From positions 6,229,001 to 6,293,000 of the forward strand of contig NZ_CP045295.1 in NCBI RefSeq assembly GCF_009363095.1: DNA of 64,000 nucleotides, written 5' to 3'. The notes under the pieces are model-generated. The model had not been told where the DNA came from. It saw only the letters and a list, made by a program, of their open reading frames with translations, and did no database searches. This DNA comes from Paenibacillus cellulositrophicus. Lineage in GTDB: Bacteria > Bacillota > Bacilli > Paenibacillales > Paenibacillaceae. Below, one piece after another: positions 26,144 to 34,959 of this stretch (position 1 is its first letter; each line of letters opens with the position of its first letter). The translations under genes were made by a program, and so were the position numbers.

Positions 26144-26916
26144 TGCAGCATAGGGGAGAGGAGAGCCTGCACAAGCCGATCGGAGAGACGACGGTGCTCG
26201 TCACCGGGGCGAGCCGCGGCATCGGTGCCGCCATCGCCGAGCGTTTTGCAGCGGTAGGGATGAACGTAGTGATCCACTACGGTTCGTCCCACGAAGCCGC
26301 CAATGACGTGGCCCGGCGCTGCATGCAGTCCGGAGCCAGGGTCATGACGGTCTCCGCCGATTTGCGGGATAAAGAGCAGATTCTGCGCATGCGCGACAAG
26401 CTGGACACCCACGGTTTGCTGCCGGACATTTTGGTGAACAATGCGGGCGTCTCTCACTACGGCCTTCTTTCGGACGTGACCGAGGAAGAATGGGACGAAG
26501 TGATGTCCGTTAATTTAAAAGGCATGTTTCTGTGTACACAAGCTTTTATGCCCTATATGATTTCCCAGCGGAGCGGCCGCATTATCAACATATCCTCCGT
26601 CTGGGGGATTTCGGGCGCTTCCTGCGAAGTGCTGTATTCGACCACCAAAGGCGGTATTAACGCTTTTACCAAAGCGCTTGCCAAAGAACTTGGCCCTTCT
26701 GGCGTCACGGTGAACGCGGTAGCTCCGGGCGCGGTGGATACCGAGATGCTGAACCATTTGGACGACGAGGAAAAACGAATGCTCGAGGATGAAATTCCGG
26801 CCGGACGGCTGGCGAGACCCGACGAAATTTCGTCCCTCGTTTATTTTCTCGCGCTTCCCGAATCCGGCTACATCAACGGTCAGGTAATAAGCCCCAACGG
26901 TGGATGGATTACCTGA
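26143..26916 (+). CDS. ymfI: EF-P 5-aminopentanone reductase (SDR family)
   Basis: Short-chain dehydrogenase/reductase that in B. subtilis reduces the 5-aminopentanone on Lys32 of EF-P to 5-aminopentanol, which supports translation of polyproline stretches. It has the cofactor motif TGASRGIG (residues 21-28), NNAG, the serine of NISSVWG and the YxxxK active site (Y165, K169 in YSTTKGG). Length 257. The N-terminal dozen residues (MQHRGEESLHKP) are poorly conserved; the ATG overlaps the ymfH stop and GGGGAGAGGAG falls inside the coding region, so a slightly later start is possible. Confidence 0.88.
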   Translation: MQHRGEESLHKPIGETTVLVTGASRGIGAAIAERFAAVGMNVVIHYGSSHEAANDVARRCMQSGARVMTVSADLRDKEQILRMRDKLDTHGLLPDILVNNAGVSHYGLLSDVTEEEWDEVMSVNLKGMFLCTQAFMPYMISQRSGRIINISSVWGISGASCEVLYSTTKGGINAFTKALAKELGPSGVTVNAVAPGAVDTEMLNHLDDEEKRMLEDEIPAGRLARPDEISSLVYFLALPESGYINGQVISPNGGWIT

Positions 26917-27019
26917 GCCGCCAGGACGGTCTTCCCTGCATAGGCGCGCCCCAAACAGGTTATATTACAACTGTTGATTTCAAATCTCATGCGCCACAGC
27001 AAAGGGAGGACTTATCAAT

Positions 27020-27274
27020 ATGTCAACAGTAGTAAAGAACTTTGATGCCTGGAAAAAGTTTCTTGGGGAACGCGTCGCACAAGCCGAAAAAATGGGGATG
27101 AGCGAAGACACCATCGCCAAGCTGGCTTACGAGATCGGTGATTTTCTCGATGAGAAAGTCGATCCGGCCAACGCTTCCAACCGTGCGCTGAAGGAGCTGT
27201 GGGAAGTGGGCAACCGTGAAGAGCGCCAGACGATTGCCCGGCTGATGGTTAAATTAGCCAAGAAAAACGCTTAA
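27020..27274 (+). CDS. ymfJ: DUF3243 protein YmfJ
   Basis: An 84-residue mostly helical, charged protein, MSTVVKNFDAWKKFLGERV..., the DUF3243 family; syntenic with B. subtilis ymfJ. No function is assigned. AAAGGGAGGAC precedes the ATG. It lies 103 nt after ymfI and ends in its own terminator. Confidence 0.88.
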   Translation: MSTVVKNFDAWKKFLGERVAQAEKMGMSEDTIAKLAYEIGDFLDEKVDPANASNRALKELWEVGNREERQTIARLMVKLAKKNA

Positions 27275-27282
27275 CTTTAGGA

Positions 27283-27306
27283 AAAAGCCCCCATTTGGGG
27301 GCTTTT
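27283..27306 (+). terminator. Intrinsic terminator after ymfJ
   Basis: A perfect 10-bp stem AAAAGCCCCC/GGGGGCTTTT with an ATTT loop; the T-run is part of the stem, so it could also act on the other strand. Confidence 0.92.
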
Positions 27307-27463
27307 CTCTAATGTTTACAGAGTTGACCTTGTTTTTCATATGTATTTTATATATCATTAACGTGACCCATGAAATAAAGGCGATTTTTTGGAAGCCTCA
27401 CCCGAAAGGGTTGCAGGTTTATTTTATTGGAAAACATGGGAAAAGGTCAGATGGGGTGTCGAA

Positions 27464-28231
27464 GTGGAAGCGAAACAATGGTACATGGAGTATAAGATAC
27501 ATAAGAACCGTCCGGGACTGCTCGGGGATATTGCATCCCTGCTCGGTATGCTGGAGGTTAACATATTGACAATTAACGGGGTTGAAGGCAAAACGCGGGG
27601 AATGCTGCTGGAAACCAATGATGACGAGAAGATCCAATTGATGGGTGCCATGCTGAAAAAGGTCGACAGCATAACGGTCTCCGCGCTGCGGACGCCGAAG
27701 CTTGTCGATATTTTGGCTGTGCGCCACGGCCGGTACATCGACCGCGATTCCGATGACCGGAAAACATTCCGTTTTACGCGTGACGAACTTGGGTTACTGG
27801 TTGACTTTTTGGGTGAAATATTTAAGAAGGAAGGAAATCAGGTCATCGGGCTTCGCGGGATGCCCCGCGTAGGCAAAACCGAGTCCATTATCGCGGGCAG
27901 CGTGTGCGCCATGAAGCGCTGGACGTTCGTATCCTCGACATTGCTGCGGCAGACGGTCCGAAGCCAGCTCTCTGAAGACGAAATGAACCGGAACAACGTG
28001 TTTATTATCGACGGAATCGTCAGCACCATCCGTTCCAACGAACGCCACTACAACCTGCTGCAGGATATTATGAACATGCCGAGCACGAAAGTGATCGAGC
28101 ATCCCGATGTGTTCGTGCAGGAGTCCGAGTATACGTACGATCATTTCGATATTATTATCGAGCTGCGCAACAATCCGAATGAAGAAATTATTTATGACAC
28201 TTTCACAAGCACATACAACGACGATCTGTAA
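27464..28231 (+). CDS. ymfK: DUF3388 protein YmfK (ACT-like plus P-loop)
   Basis: Syntenic with B. subtilis ymfK. The N-terminal 75 residues (YKIHKNRPGLLGDIASLLGML) look like an ACT-type ligand-binding domain, and a P-loop-like GMPRVGKTE follows near residue 132, with NVFIIDGIVS as a possible Walker B. A nucleotide-binding role is inferred; no function is established. The GTG at 27464 is chosen because it gives MEAKQWYMEYKIHKNRPG and has GGGGTG just upstream; extending to the TTG at 27389 adds 25 unconserved residues next to the preceding terminator. Predicted length 255. Confidence 0.83.
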   Translation: MEAKQWYMEYKIHKNRPGLLGDIASLLGMLEVNILTINGVEGKTRGMLLETNDDEKIQLMGAMLKKVDSITVSALRTPKLVDILAVRHGRYIDRDSDDRKTFRFTRDELGLLVDFLGEIFKKEGNQVIGLRGMPRVGKTESIIAGSVCAMKRWTFVSSTLLRQTVRSQLSEDEMNRNNVFIIDGIVSTIRSNERHYNLLQDIMNMPSTKVIEHPDVFVQESEYTYDHFDIIIELRNNPNEEIIYDTFTSTYNDDL

Positions 28232-28256
28232 GTAATTTGATGAGGAGGTGATGGTG

Positions 28257-29363
28257 TTGTCTGAACTGGGTCAACAGTTAAGAGAAGCCAGACTGCAGAA
28301 GGGCATGAGCCTGGACGACGTGCAGGAAATGACAAAAATCCGCAAAAGATACTTGGAAGCCATCGAAGCAGGGGATTACAAGGTGCTCCCCGGCAGTTTT
28401 TATGTGAGGGCTTTTATTAAAACATATGCCGAAACCGTGGGACTCGATCCGGACGTTCTGCTCGAAGGCCACAAGAAGGAAGCTCCTCCGGAGCCGGAAG
28501 CGACAATGGAGCCGGTCATTCAGAAGCGGTCCAGCAGCCGCTCCTCGTCGCCTGAACGAAACGTAAAGTGGCTGTCGACCGTGCTGATGTGGACGTTCCC
28601 GATTCTGATCATTGTCGTTATTTATTTGTACGCGAACAATGCAAGTTCGCCAAAGAAAGACAACAGCATCGATTCGTCCAAGGTTACGGAGCAGCAGGAT
28701 CCGACAACGGCGAAGAATCAGGATCCGCCCGCAACAACAACTACGCCGCCGGACAATGCCACCAATCCGGGGGATGACGGCAGCAAGGACAATTCCGGAA
28801 ATTCGGATACCACAACTACGGATAACACGAACACGGACAGCGGAAATACCGGGGGCAAGGACACAACCACACCGCCGTATCAAAATGGCACGGACCCTTC
28901 AGGCACCGGAACAGATCCTTCGGGAACCGGTACGGACTCGACGGATTCGACGAACCAAGGCAATCAAGGCGTAACCGTGGCTCAGGACGGCAAGAAGGGC
29001 AAAACGACGATCTTTAAGGTTGCAGCAGCCCAGGGAACACCGGTTCAGGTGGAAATCAAAGCGACGGGCAAGAGCTGGCTTGAAGTGTACAAAGGCGAAA
29101 ATACTTCCGGCGAGAAGCTTTCCTTCGGTAATACGAAGGAGGGGGATACGCTGACCTTTACGCTGGATTCTTCCGGTATATACATTAAATCGGGATATTC
29201 TCCCGCAACGACGATTACGGTAGCAGGGCAGACGGTGGAGGACGGTAAATCGACTTCGCGCATTCTGCTGAAGCTGGACGACTCCGGTGCGAGCGGTACT
29301 TCGACCGGTAATGATTCGTCGACAGGGGATTCCTCCGATCAATCGGATAGCAGCAACGGCTAA
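28257..29363 (+). CDS. ymfM: RodZ/YmfM-like cell-shape protein
   Basis: Membrane protein that links MreB to the elongation machinery. Domains: cytoplasmic helix-turn-helix (about 1-70, SELGQQLREARLQKGMSLDD), one membrane segment (about 105-126, TVLMWTFPILIIVVIYLYA), a long Thr/Asp/Asn/Gly-rich outside linker (about 127-245), and a C-terminal DUF4115 beta domain (about 245-345). The TTG at 28257 gives MSELGQ and is spaced 7 nt from GAGGAGGTG; GTG and ATG codons at 28248-28254 overlap or crowd that site. Syntenic with ymfM before pgsA. Confidence 0.9.
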   Translation: MSELGQQLREARLQKGMSLDDVQEMTKIRKRYLEAIEAGDYKVLPGSFYVRAFIKTYAETVGLDPDVLLEGHKKEAPPEPEATMEPVIQKRSSSRSSSPERNVKWLSTVLMWTFPILIIVVIYLYANNASSPKKDNSIDSSKVTEQQDPTTAKNQDPPATTTTPPDNATNPGDDGSKDNSGNSDTTTTDNTNTDSGNTGGKDTTTPPYQNGTDPSGTGTDPSGTGTDSTDSTNQGNQGVTVAQDGKKGKTTIFKVAAAQGTPVQVEIKATGKSWLEVYKGENTSGEKLSFGNTKEGDTLTFTLDSSGIYIKSGYSPATTITVAGQTVEDGKSTSRILLKLDDSGASGTSTGNDSSTGDSSDQSDSSNG

Positions 29364-29457
29364 ACGGCGGGACAGGCTCGACTGAATAATGCCATACACT
29401 CCGGGGGACAATAGTTCTAGCTTTAAGTCCTTCTTATTCCGGATAGAAATGAGGTGT

Positions 29458-29634
29458 ATGGTTATGACAGTCAGCTGGATCACCACGATTGTGGGGATTA
29501 TCGTCAGCCTGCTCGGTTATTACCTCACTCCCAGCGCTTGGGGGTACGGCATTCTTGGATTTGGACTGGCATGGATCGTATTGGGCATCTTGGATATGTT
29601 CCGCCAACCAACCCGTGACCGCAGCCGATCGTAA
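29458..29634 (+). CDS. Small two-segment membrane protein
   Basis: A 58-residue protein (56 if it starts at the second ATG, 29464) with two hydrophobic helices, ITTIVGIIVSLLGYYL and YGILGFGLAWIVLGILDMF, and a basic tail. GAGGTG lies close to the first ATG and 7 nt from the second, so the second is possible. It is not recognised beyond being a short membrane protein. A terminator follows it directly. Confidence 0.6.
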   Translation: MVMTVSWITTIVGIIVSLLGYYLTPSAWGYGILGFGLAWIVLGILDMFRQPTRDRSRS

Positions 29635-29647
29635 AATAAGAACAAGG

Positions 29648-29688
29648 CATTCCCGGGGACCCATGAGCCGGCGAATGTCTTTTTTTTT
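29648..29688 (+). terminator. Intrinsic terminator after the small membrane protein gene
   Basis: CATTC/GAATG and CCGG/CCGG form a two-part stem (29648-29677), followed by an eleven-base run that is all T but one. Confidence 0.8.
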
Positions 29689-29872
29689 GAGGTCCATGTT
29701 CATTGCTTGTAGGCTTCCGCTAATCGCGTCCTGTCTTCTGCCTAAGCCGTGCCTAAGCAGTGCCGAACGCCGTGAGATAATATCCGTGAACGGAAGGAAC
29801 GCTGTTTAGGATTAGACTTGTCCCGGGTAATTTCATATAATATGACATGAAAAGGAACTGAAAGGGCGTGTA

Positions 29873-30367
29873 ATGATGAGTTCGGAAAATTCGTTTGACA
29901 TTGTTTCCAAATTGGACTTCCAGGAAATGATCAACGCGATCAACCAAACGGAGCGTGAAATCGAAACCCGTTTTGATTTTAAAGGGAGCAAGAGCAGCCT
30001 GAAGCTGGAGAAGGAGACACTGGTCATCACCTCTGATGACGAGTATAAGCTCAATGCGGTGATTGACATTTTGCAGTCCAAAATGATCAAGCGCGGTTTG
30101 TCGCTCAAAAACGTGGATTACGGCAAGGTTGAGCCAGCTTCGATGGGAACCGTCCGCCAGCGGATCACCCTGAAGCAGGGAATCGATCAGGACAACGCCA
30201 AGAAAATCAACGTGCTGATCCGGGATTCCAAGCTGAAGGTCAAAAGCCAAATCCAAGGCGATCAGATCCGGGTGACCGGGAAGAGCAAAAACGATCTGCA
30301 GGCGGTCATGCAGCTGCTCCGCAAGGCGGATCTGCCGCTGGACCTGCAGTTTACCAATCTAAAGTAA
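29873..30367 (+). CDS. YajQ-family nucleotide-binding protein
   Basis: Two tandem ferredoxin-like domains in 164 residues; it opens MMSSENSFDIVSKLDFQE and has RFDFKGSKS and NVLIRDSKLKVKSQIQGDQIR, the family core. YajQ proteins bind nucleic acid or nucleotides, and some bind cyclic di-GMP; the role here is unknown. The second ATG (29876) would give MSSENSF and is equally possible. It lies between the small membrane gene and pgsA, an addition relative to B. subtilis. Confidence 0.93.
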   Translation: MMSSENSFDIVSKLDFQEMINAINQTEREIETRFDFKGSKSSLKLEKETLVITSDDEYKLNAVIDILQSKMIKRGLSLKNVDYGKVEPASMGTVRQRITLKQGIDQDNAKKINVLIRDSKLKVKSQIQGDQIRVTGKSKNDLQAVMQLLRKADLPLDLQFTNLK

Positions 30368-30400
30368 TGCGGGCGTATACCGCACGGCAAACGGGCGGGA

Positions 30401-30449
30401 AGAGGAGCTTACTCCTCTTTTGACAGTGTATAAATTGATATATTATACT
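30401..30449 (+). promoter_or_regulatory. Terminator of the yajQ-family gene overlapping the pgsA promoter
   Basis: AGAGGAG/CTCCTCT (30401-30407 with 30412-30418) is a terminator stem ending in TTTT, and that T-run is the start of TTGACA (30420-30425). TATACT (30444-30449) follows after 18 nt, giving a good sigma-A promoter for pgsA. Confidence 0.7.
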
Positions 30450-30622
30450 GTAACTTGTCCCGCTGTCTTGGCGGGGTTGCCGGCCTGCCGCAAGCTGTGC
30501 CTGCTGCCCCCAAGTAGAGGATTCATACATAATGGATGGTCTGGGTGCATTATTATTCATTTTCGGCCTGCCGTGCATGTGAATGTCGTTTCTTAGTTTG
30601 ATTTATCCGGGGAGGGTTTACA

Positions 30623-31210
30623 GTGAATCTGCCCAACCGTATTACCATTTCAAGAATCTGTTTGATTCCGGTCATGATGGTGTTTCTTCTGGTCGACTTC
30701 AAGTTCTATCCGGAACCGATTACCTGGAATTCATTCGAGCTGCCGTACAATCAGCTGATCGCTGTAATTATTTTTATTCTGGCAGCAAGCACAGACGGTA
30801 TAGACGGTTATTTGGCGCGCAAAAACAACTTGGTTACAAATCTCGGAAAACTGCTGGACCCGCTGGCCGACAAGCTGCTTATTACGGCGGTGCTGGTTTC
30901 GCTCGTCGAAATGGGGAAATGCGACTCCTGGATCGCTGTGGTTATTATCAGCCGCGAGTTTGCCGTTACCGGCCTGCGCCAGATTGCGCTGCTTGATGGG
31001 GCTGTCGTGGCGGCCAGCAAATGGGGCAAGGTGAAGACAGTCATTCAGATTGTCGCCATCGTGGCGATTCTGATCAACAACTTCCCGTTCGAGATGATCG
31101 GCCTGCCGTTCGACGATATTGCCATCTGGGCAGCGGCTTTGATCACGATTTACTCGGGGATCGATTATTTTGTTAAAAACAAAAAACTGCTTCATCTTTC
31201 CAATGTGTAA
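30623..31210 (+). CDS. pgsA: CDP-diacylglycerol-glycerol-3-phosphate 3-phosphatidyltransferase
   Basis: Integral membrane enzyme making phosphatidylglycerol phosphate. The CDP-alcohol phosphotransferase signature DGx2ARx8Gx3Dx3D is visible in DGYLARKN...LGKLLDPLAD (about residues 60-85). Several hydrophobic segments span the 195 residues. The start is GTG behind GGGGAGGG, giving MNLPNRITISRICLIPVMM. It precedes cinA and recA as in B. subtilis and has its own promoter and terminator. Confidence 0.96.
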   Translation: MNLPNRITISRICLIPVMMVFLLVDFKFYPEPITWNSFELPYNQLIAVIIFILAASTDGIDGYLARKNNLVTNLGKLLDPLADKLLITAVLVSLVEMGKCDSWIAVVIISREFAVTGLRQIALLDGAVVAASKWGKVKTVIQIVAIVAILINNFPFEMIGLPFDDIAIWAAALITIYSGIDYFVKNKKLLHLSNV

Positions 31211-31211
31211 G

Positions 31212-31240
31212 GCAATAGGGATATCCTATTGCTTTTTCTT
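31212..31240 (+). terminator. Intrinsic terminator after pgsA
   Basis: GCAATAGG/CCTATTGC (31212-31219 with 31225-31232) followed by TTTTTCTT. Confidence 0.88.
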
Positions 31241-31338
31241 TCCACCAAACGCTGTGGTGCGGATAGGCTAAAAACGTGTAAAGTGTTCAATATAGGTATA
31301 TCCATTCTACTTTACGATAACAGGGAGGCCAATCAAGG

Positions 31339-32625
31339 ATGAAAGCAGAAATCATTGCAGTCGGTACGGAGCTGCTGCTTGGACAAATCGTGAATACCAA
31401 CGCGCAGTACTTGTCGCAGGAGCTCGCGGCAATGGGAATAGACGTCTATTACCAGACAGTCGTCGGGGACAACGCCTCGCGGCTTCAGGGTGCCATTGAG
31501 CTTGCTTCGCAGCGCGCGGATATCCTGATTCTGACCGGAGGCATCGGCCCGACCCAGGACGACCTGACCAAGGATGCCCTGGCCGCGCATGTCGGCCGCT
31601 CCCTGCACATTGACCGGCTGGCGATGGATCAAATCGAAAGGTTCTTCGCAGGGCGGGGGATCGACATGACGGAGAACAACCGCCGTCAGGCGCTCGTCAT
31701 CGACGGCAGCACGCCGCTTCCGAATGAAACAGGATTGGCCGTCGGACTCGCGCTTGCCCAAGAGGATAACTTCTACATCGTTCTGCCTGGTCCTCCAAAA
31801 GAGATGAAGCCGATGTTCGACCAGCAGGCGAAGCCGTGGCTCCTTCAGCACGCCCTGACCGACGAAATGCCGATTTACTCCAAAATGCTCAAGTTTGCCG
31901 GCATCGGCGAATCGCTGCTGGAGGATCGGCTCCTGGACCTGATCGACGGGCAGACCGATCCAACGATCGCTCCTTATGCAAAGGAGGGTGAAGTGACCGT
32001 ACGCATCTCCACCAAAGCGCCTACAGAGCAGGAAGCCATGGAGAAACTGAATGCGATGCAGGGGCAAATTCAAAGCCGGCTCGCAGACCATATGTACGCC
32101 AGCATGGACGTGCCGATCGAACGGATCATCGTTGACATGATGGCGGACCGCGGGATTACGCTGAGCGCCGCTGAGAGCTGCACAGGAGGCATGCTGATGG
32201 AGAGCATCACGTCCATTCCGGGCAGCGCCACCATGTTCGTGGGAGGGATCGTCTGCTACTCCAACGAGATGAAGGAGAAGCTGCTGCATGTCCCGCATGA
32301 GCTGCTGGAGGGAGACGACGCACCGGGAGCGGTGAGCGCCGAAGTGGCTGAGGTGCTTGCTGAGAACGTGCGGATGATCACGGACAGCGACTTCGGCTTA
32401 TCCGTCACGGGTGTAGCGGGTCCGGGGTATTCCGAACGCAAACCGGTCGGCCTCGTGTACGTCGGGATCGCCCAGCGCGGACAGAAGACCGAAGTGTTTG
32501 AGTTGAAGCTGAACGGCAACCGCGAAACGATCCGGGTCCGCTCGGTCAAAACGCTGCTGTACCGGTTGTGGCAAAGACTGGTATCTACCGATCCGGCCAC
32601 CGGGGAGTCCAAGGATCAGGTTTGA
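31339..32625 (+). CDS. cinA: Competence/damage-inducible protein CinA
   Basis: N-terminal COG1058/MoCF-fold domain (about 1-170; opens MKAEIIAVGTELLLGQIVNTN and has LTGGIGPTQDDLTKD) acting as ADP-ribose or NAD-related pyrophosphatase, and a C-terminal nicotinamide-nucleotide amidase domain (about 260-415; LSAAESCTGGMLMESIT, SVTGVAGPG). It recycles NMN to NaMN, which links it to the NAD-salvage operon further along. Length 428. The conserved cinA-recA pair is kept, but each has its own terminator. Confidence 0.95.
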   Translation: MKAEIIAVGTELLLGQIVNTNAQYLSQELAAMGIDVYYQTVVGDNASRLQGAIELASQRADILILTGGIGPTQDDLTKDALAAHVGRSLHIDRLAMDQIERFFAGRGIDMTENNRRQALVIDGSTPLPNETGLAVGLALAQEDNFYIVLPGPPKEMKPMFDQQAKPWLLQHALTDEMPIYSKMLKFAGIGESLLEDRLLDLIDGQTDPTIAPYAKEGEVTVRISTKAPTEQEAMEKLNAMQGQIQSRLADHMYASMDVPIERIIVDMMADRGITLSAAESCTGGMLMESITSIPGSATMFVGGIVCYSNEMKEKLLHVPHELLEGDDAPGAVSAEVAEVLAENVRMITDSDFGLSVTGVAGPGYSERKPVGLVYVGIAQRGQKTEVFELKLNGNRETIRVRSVKTLLYRLWQRLVSTDPATGESKDQV

Positions 32626-32669
32626 AGTTGTGCAGCCGTCCGCCAGGCGGTATAATATAACCATACGGA

Positions 32670-32708
32670 AGAACCGTGCAAAAATAAGTTTGCCGCGGTT
32701 CTTTTTCT
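32670..32708 (+). terminator. Intrinsic terminator after cinA
   Basis: AGAACCGTGCAAA pairs with TTTGCCGCGGTTCT (32670-32682 with 32689-32702, two bulged bases), followed by TTTTCTT. Confidence 0.88.
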
Positions 32709-32878
32709 TATGGTTGGAGTAGGGGTGGAAGCCTGTTCCAGTTCGGACTCTAGCATCCGATCATCATAGAAGAACAAACGCCCACCAGGGACCCCCCATA
32801 TTTGGCGGGCTTTCCTTGCGGCGGTTGGTTTGAGGTACGGCGGCATGATGATGAGAGGAGAATGCCTGGCAAAAAAAA

Positions 32879-32930
32879 CGAATGTATGTTCGAAAAAATG
32901 CTTGGCAAACGTTCCAAAACAAGGTATCAT
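32879..32930 (+). promoter_or_regulatory. recA promoter with SOS (LexA) box
   Basis: CGAATGTATGTTCG (32879-32892) matches the Gram-positive LexA operator CGAACNNNNGTTCG at all but one position. TTGGCA (32902-32907) and TATCAT (32925-32930) with a 17-nt spacer form the promoter. Autonomous LexA-controlled induction of recA after DNA damage is therefore expected. The rest of the 336-nt gap between cinA and recA holds the cinA terminator and no gene. Confidence 0.75.
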
Positions 32931-32961
32931 AATAGTATAAACGGTGAAGGATGTGAGTTTA

Positions 32962-34023
32962 TTGTCAGATCGTCGTGCTGCGCTTGAAATGGCGCTTCGT
33001 CAAATAGAGAAACAATTCGGTAAAGGTTCAATCATGAAACTCGGTGAGTCGACACATATGCAGGTGGAAGTTGTTCCCAGCGGCTCCCTGGCTCTAGATA
33101 TAGCACTTGGTATTGGCGGACTTCCAAGAGGCCGCGTTGTTGAAGTATATGGACCGGAATCTTCCGGTAAGACGACGGTGGCCCTCCATGCCATCGCGGA
33201 AGTACAGAAGGTCGGTGGACAAGCTGCTTTCATCGATGCGGAGCATGCGCTTGATCCGTCGTATGCCAACAAGCTTGGCGTCAACATTGACGAGCTGCTG
33301 CTGTCTCAACCGGACACTGGTGAGCAGGCGTTGGAAATTGCGGAAGCCCTCGTACGTAGCGGCGCCGTTGATATTATCGTCGTGGACTCGGTTGCCGCGC
33401 TCGTACCGAAAGCGGAAATCGAAGGCGAAATGGGTGATTCCCACGTAGGTCTGCAGGCTCGTCTGATGTCCCAGGCACTGCGTAAGCTGTCCGGTGCGAT
33501 TGCGAAGTCGAAGACAATTGCGATCTTTATCAACCAGCTTCGTGAGAAAGTCGGCGTCATGTTCGGTAACCCGGAGACGACCCCCGGCGGCCGTGCGCTG
33601 AAGTTCTATTCTTCCGTTCGTCTGGATGTACGCCGTATTGAGAGCATCAAGATGGGCAATGATGTAGTGGGTAACCGGACGCGGATCAAGGTTGTCAAGA
33701 ACAAGGTGGCGCCTCCGTTCAAGCAGGCGGAGATCGACATCATGTACGGCGAAGGCATTTCCAAGGAAGGCAGCATTATCGATATCGGTACGGAATTGGA
33801 TATCGTCAATAAGAGCGGTGCCTGGTACTCTTATGAAGGCGAGCGCTTGGGTCAGGGCCGCGAGAATGCGAAGCAGTTCCTGAAAGAAAATCAGCCTATT
33901 TCGGAAGCGATCGAGAACAAGATCCGTGAGGCAAGCAATTTGACGACAACGGTGAACGCGCCGACCGCAGAGGAAGCGGCGGCCGAGGAACGCGAAGAAC
34001 AGGAATTGTTAGAGCTGGAATAG
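32962..34023 (+). CDS. recA: Recombinase RecA
   Basis: Strand-exchange ATPase and coprotease for LexA. Walker A GPESSGKTT (residues 64-72), Walker B IIVVDSVAAL, the DNA-binding loops and INQLREKVGVMFGNPETTPGG are intact. The TTG at 32962 gives MSDRRAALEMALRQIEKQFGKG and 353 residues, matching Bacillaceae RecA; a GTG at 32944 would add six residues (MKDVSL) and overlaps the GAAGGATGTGAG ribosome site. Confidence 0.97.
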   Translation: MSDRRAALEMALRQIEKQFGKGSIMKLGESTHMQVEVVPSGSLALDIALGIGGLPRGRVVEVYGPESSGKTTVALHAIAEVQKVGGQAAFIDAEHALDPSYANKLGVNIDELLLSQPDTGEQALEIAEALVRSGAVDIIVVDSVAALVPKAEIEGEMGDSHVGLQARLMSQALRKLSGAIAKSKTIAIFINQLREKVGVMFGNPETTPGGRALKFYSSVRLDVRRIESIKMGNDVVGNRTRIKVVKNKVAPPFKQAEIDIMYGEGISKEGSIIDIGTELDIVNKSGAWYSYEGERLGQGRENAKQFLKENQPISEAIENKIREASNLTTTVNAPTAEEAAAEEREEQELLELE

Positions 34024-34066
34024 GGTTGTCGTTTGAAGTCGTATTGAGAATAGAGACTATAATGAG

Positions 34067-34103
34067 GACGCTCCGTGATGACCTGTCACTGGGCGTCTTT
34101 TCT
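34067..34103 (+). terminator. Intrinsic terminator after recA
   Basis: GACGCTCcGTGA pairs with TCACtGGGCGTC (34067-34078 with 34086-34097), followed by TTTTCTC. Confidence 0.85.
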
Positions 34104-34164
34104 CATATAGAAGGTGCGGTGCTGTTACAGGATAACATTGAACACGTGATGGGATGTGAGAGAG

Positions 34165-34959
34165 ATGCGAAAAGGAAATAGCCATGAACATCAGGAAGGG
34201 CAAGGGATTCATGAAGAGCAGGGAATCCATGAAGAACGGGGAATTCATGAAGAACAGGGAATTCATGAAGGACTGGCCGGTTTCCCGGACGATGAAACCC
34301 TTTGGATCACGGAGGTAGAGCGTCTGGCCAAGCCGAGAGGGCGCTATTTGATATCGTTCGGACCCTACACCCTTTCCGTCCACGAAGACGTCCTCGTGAA
34401 GTACCGGATGGTCAAGGGGAACGCCTTTACGAAGCAGGAGCTGGAGGAAATCGTCGTAGCGGACGAGCGGCAGCAGGCTTATGTCGAAGGCTTAAAGGCG
34501 CTGGAGCGGAAGCCGCGGACACGCAAGGAAATTGAAATGAAACTGCGGCAGAAAGGGATCGAAACGGGATCGATTGAGTATGCGCTGAACCGGCTGGTGG
34601 AAGAAAGGCTGGTGGACGACGAAAGCTATGCCAGGCAGTGGGCGCAGCAGCGAATCAGGAACCACCGCAAAGGCAAGGCCTGGATCAGGCAGGAGCTTCA
34701 GCAGAAAGGCGTCGATAAGTCGATTATATCCGAGGCGCTGGCCGAAGTCAGTTCCGATCAGGAATTTGAGGCAGCCCTGGCAGCCGGCCGAAAGAAATGG
34801 AACCAGACGAAGGGCGAAGCCGCCGATCGCAAGCGCAAAACGGGGGCTTATTTGATGAGGCGGGGATACTCCGGAGAGCAGGTCCGAAAGGTCATCAATC
34901 AGCTGCTCAAGGAGGATGCGTATCCCGAGGATGAAGAGGAATATTTTTCATTCGACTGA
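34165..34959 (+). CDS. recX: Regulatory protein RecX with repeat-bearing N-terminus
   Basis: Inhibits or tunes RecA filaments. The RecX core is three-helix repeats (about residues 80-250): ALERKPRTRKEIEMKLRQKG, LNRLVEERLVDDESYARQW and YLMRRGYSGEQVRKVINQLL. Ahead of it is an unusual region in which GIHEEQ is repeated about four times (nucleotides 34204-34272). The ATG at 34165 is taken, with GGGATGTGAGAG upstream; a GTG at 34156 is in frame and possible. About 264 residues. It follows recA after a terminator, so it may be partly uncoupled from recA. Confidence 0.9.
   Translation: MRKGNSHEHQEGQGIHEEQGIHEERGIHEEQGIHEGLAGFPDDETLWITEVERLAKPRGRYLISFGPYTLSVHEDVLVKYRMVKGNAFTKQELEEIVVADERQQAYVEGLKALERKPRTRKEIEMKLRQKGIETGSIEYALNRLVEERLVDDESYARQWAQQRIRNHRKGKAWIRQELQQKGVDKSIISEALAEVSSDQEFEAALAAGRKKWNQTKGEAADRKRKTGAYLMRRGYSGEQVRKVINQLLKEDAYPEDEEEYFSFD
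34204..34272 (+). repeat. 18-nt in-frame tandem repeat in the recX N-terminus
   Basis: Units at 34204-34221, 34222-34239, 34240-34257 and a partial one at 34258-34272, each reading close to GGGAATTCATGAAGAACA, encode GIHEEQ, GIHEER, GIHEEQ and GIHEG. Since the unit is 18 nt, copy changes keep the frame. Confidence 0.9.

Noticed and set aside
32628..32656. TTGTGC and TATAAT boxes just before the cinA terminator as a promoter
   Set aside because: A transcript would end within about 45 nt at the terminator and no gene is served; a chance match or a very short RNA, not claimed. A similar TATAAT at 34058 before the recA terminator was treated the same way.
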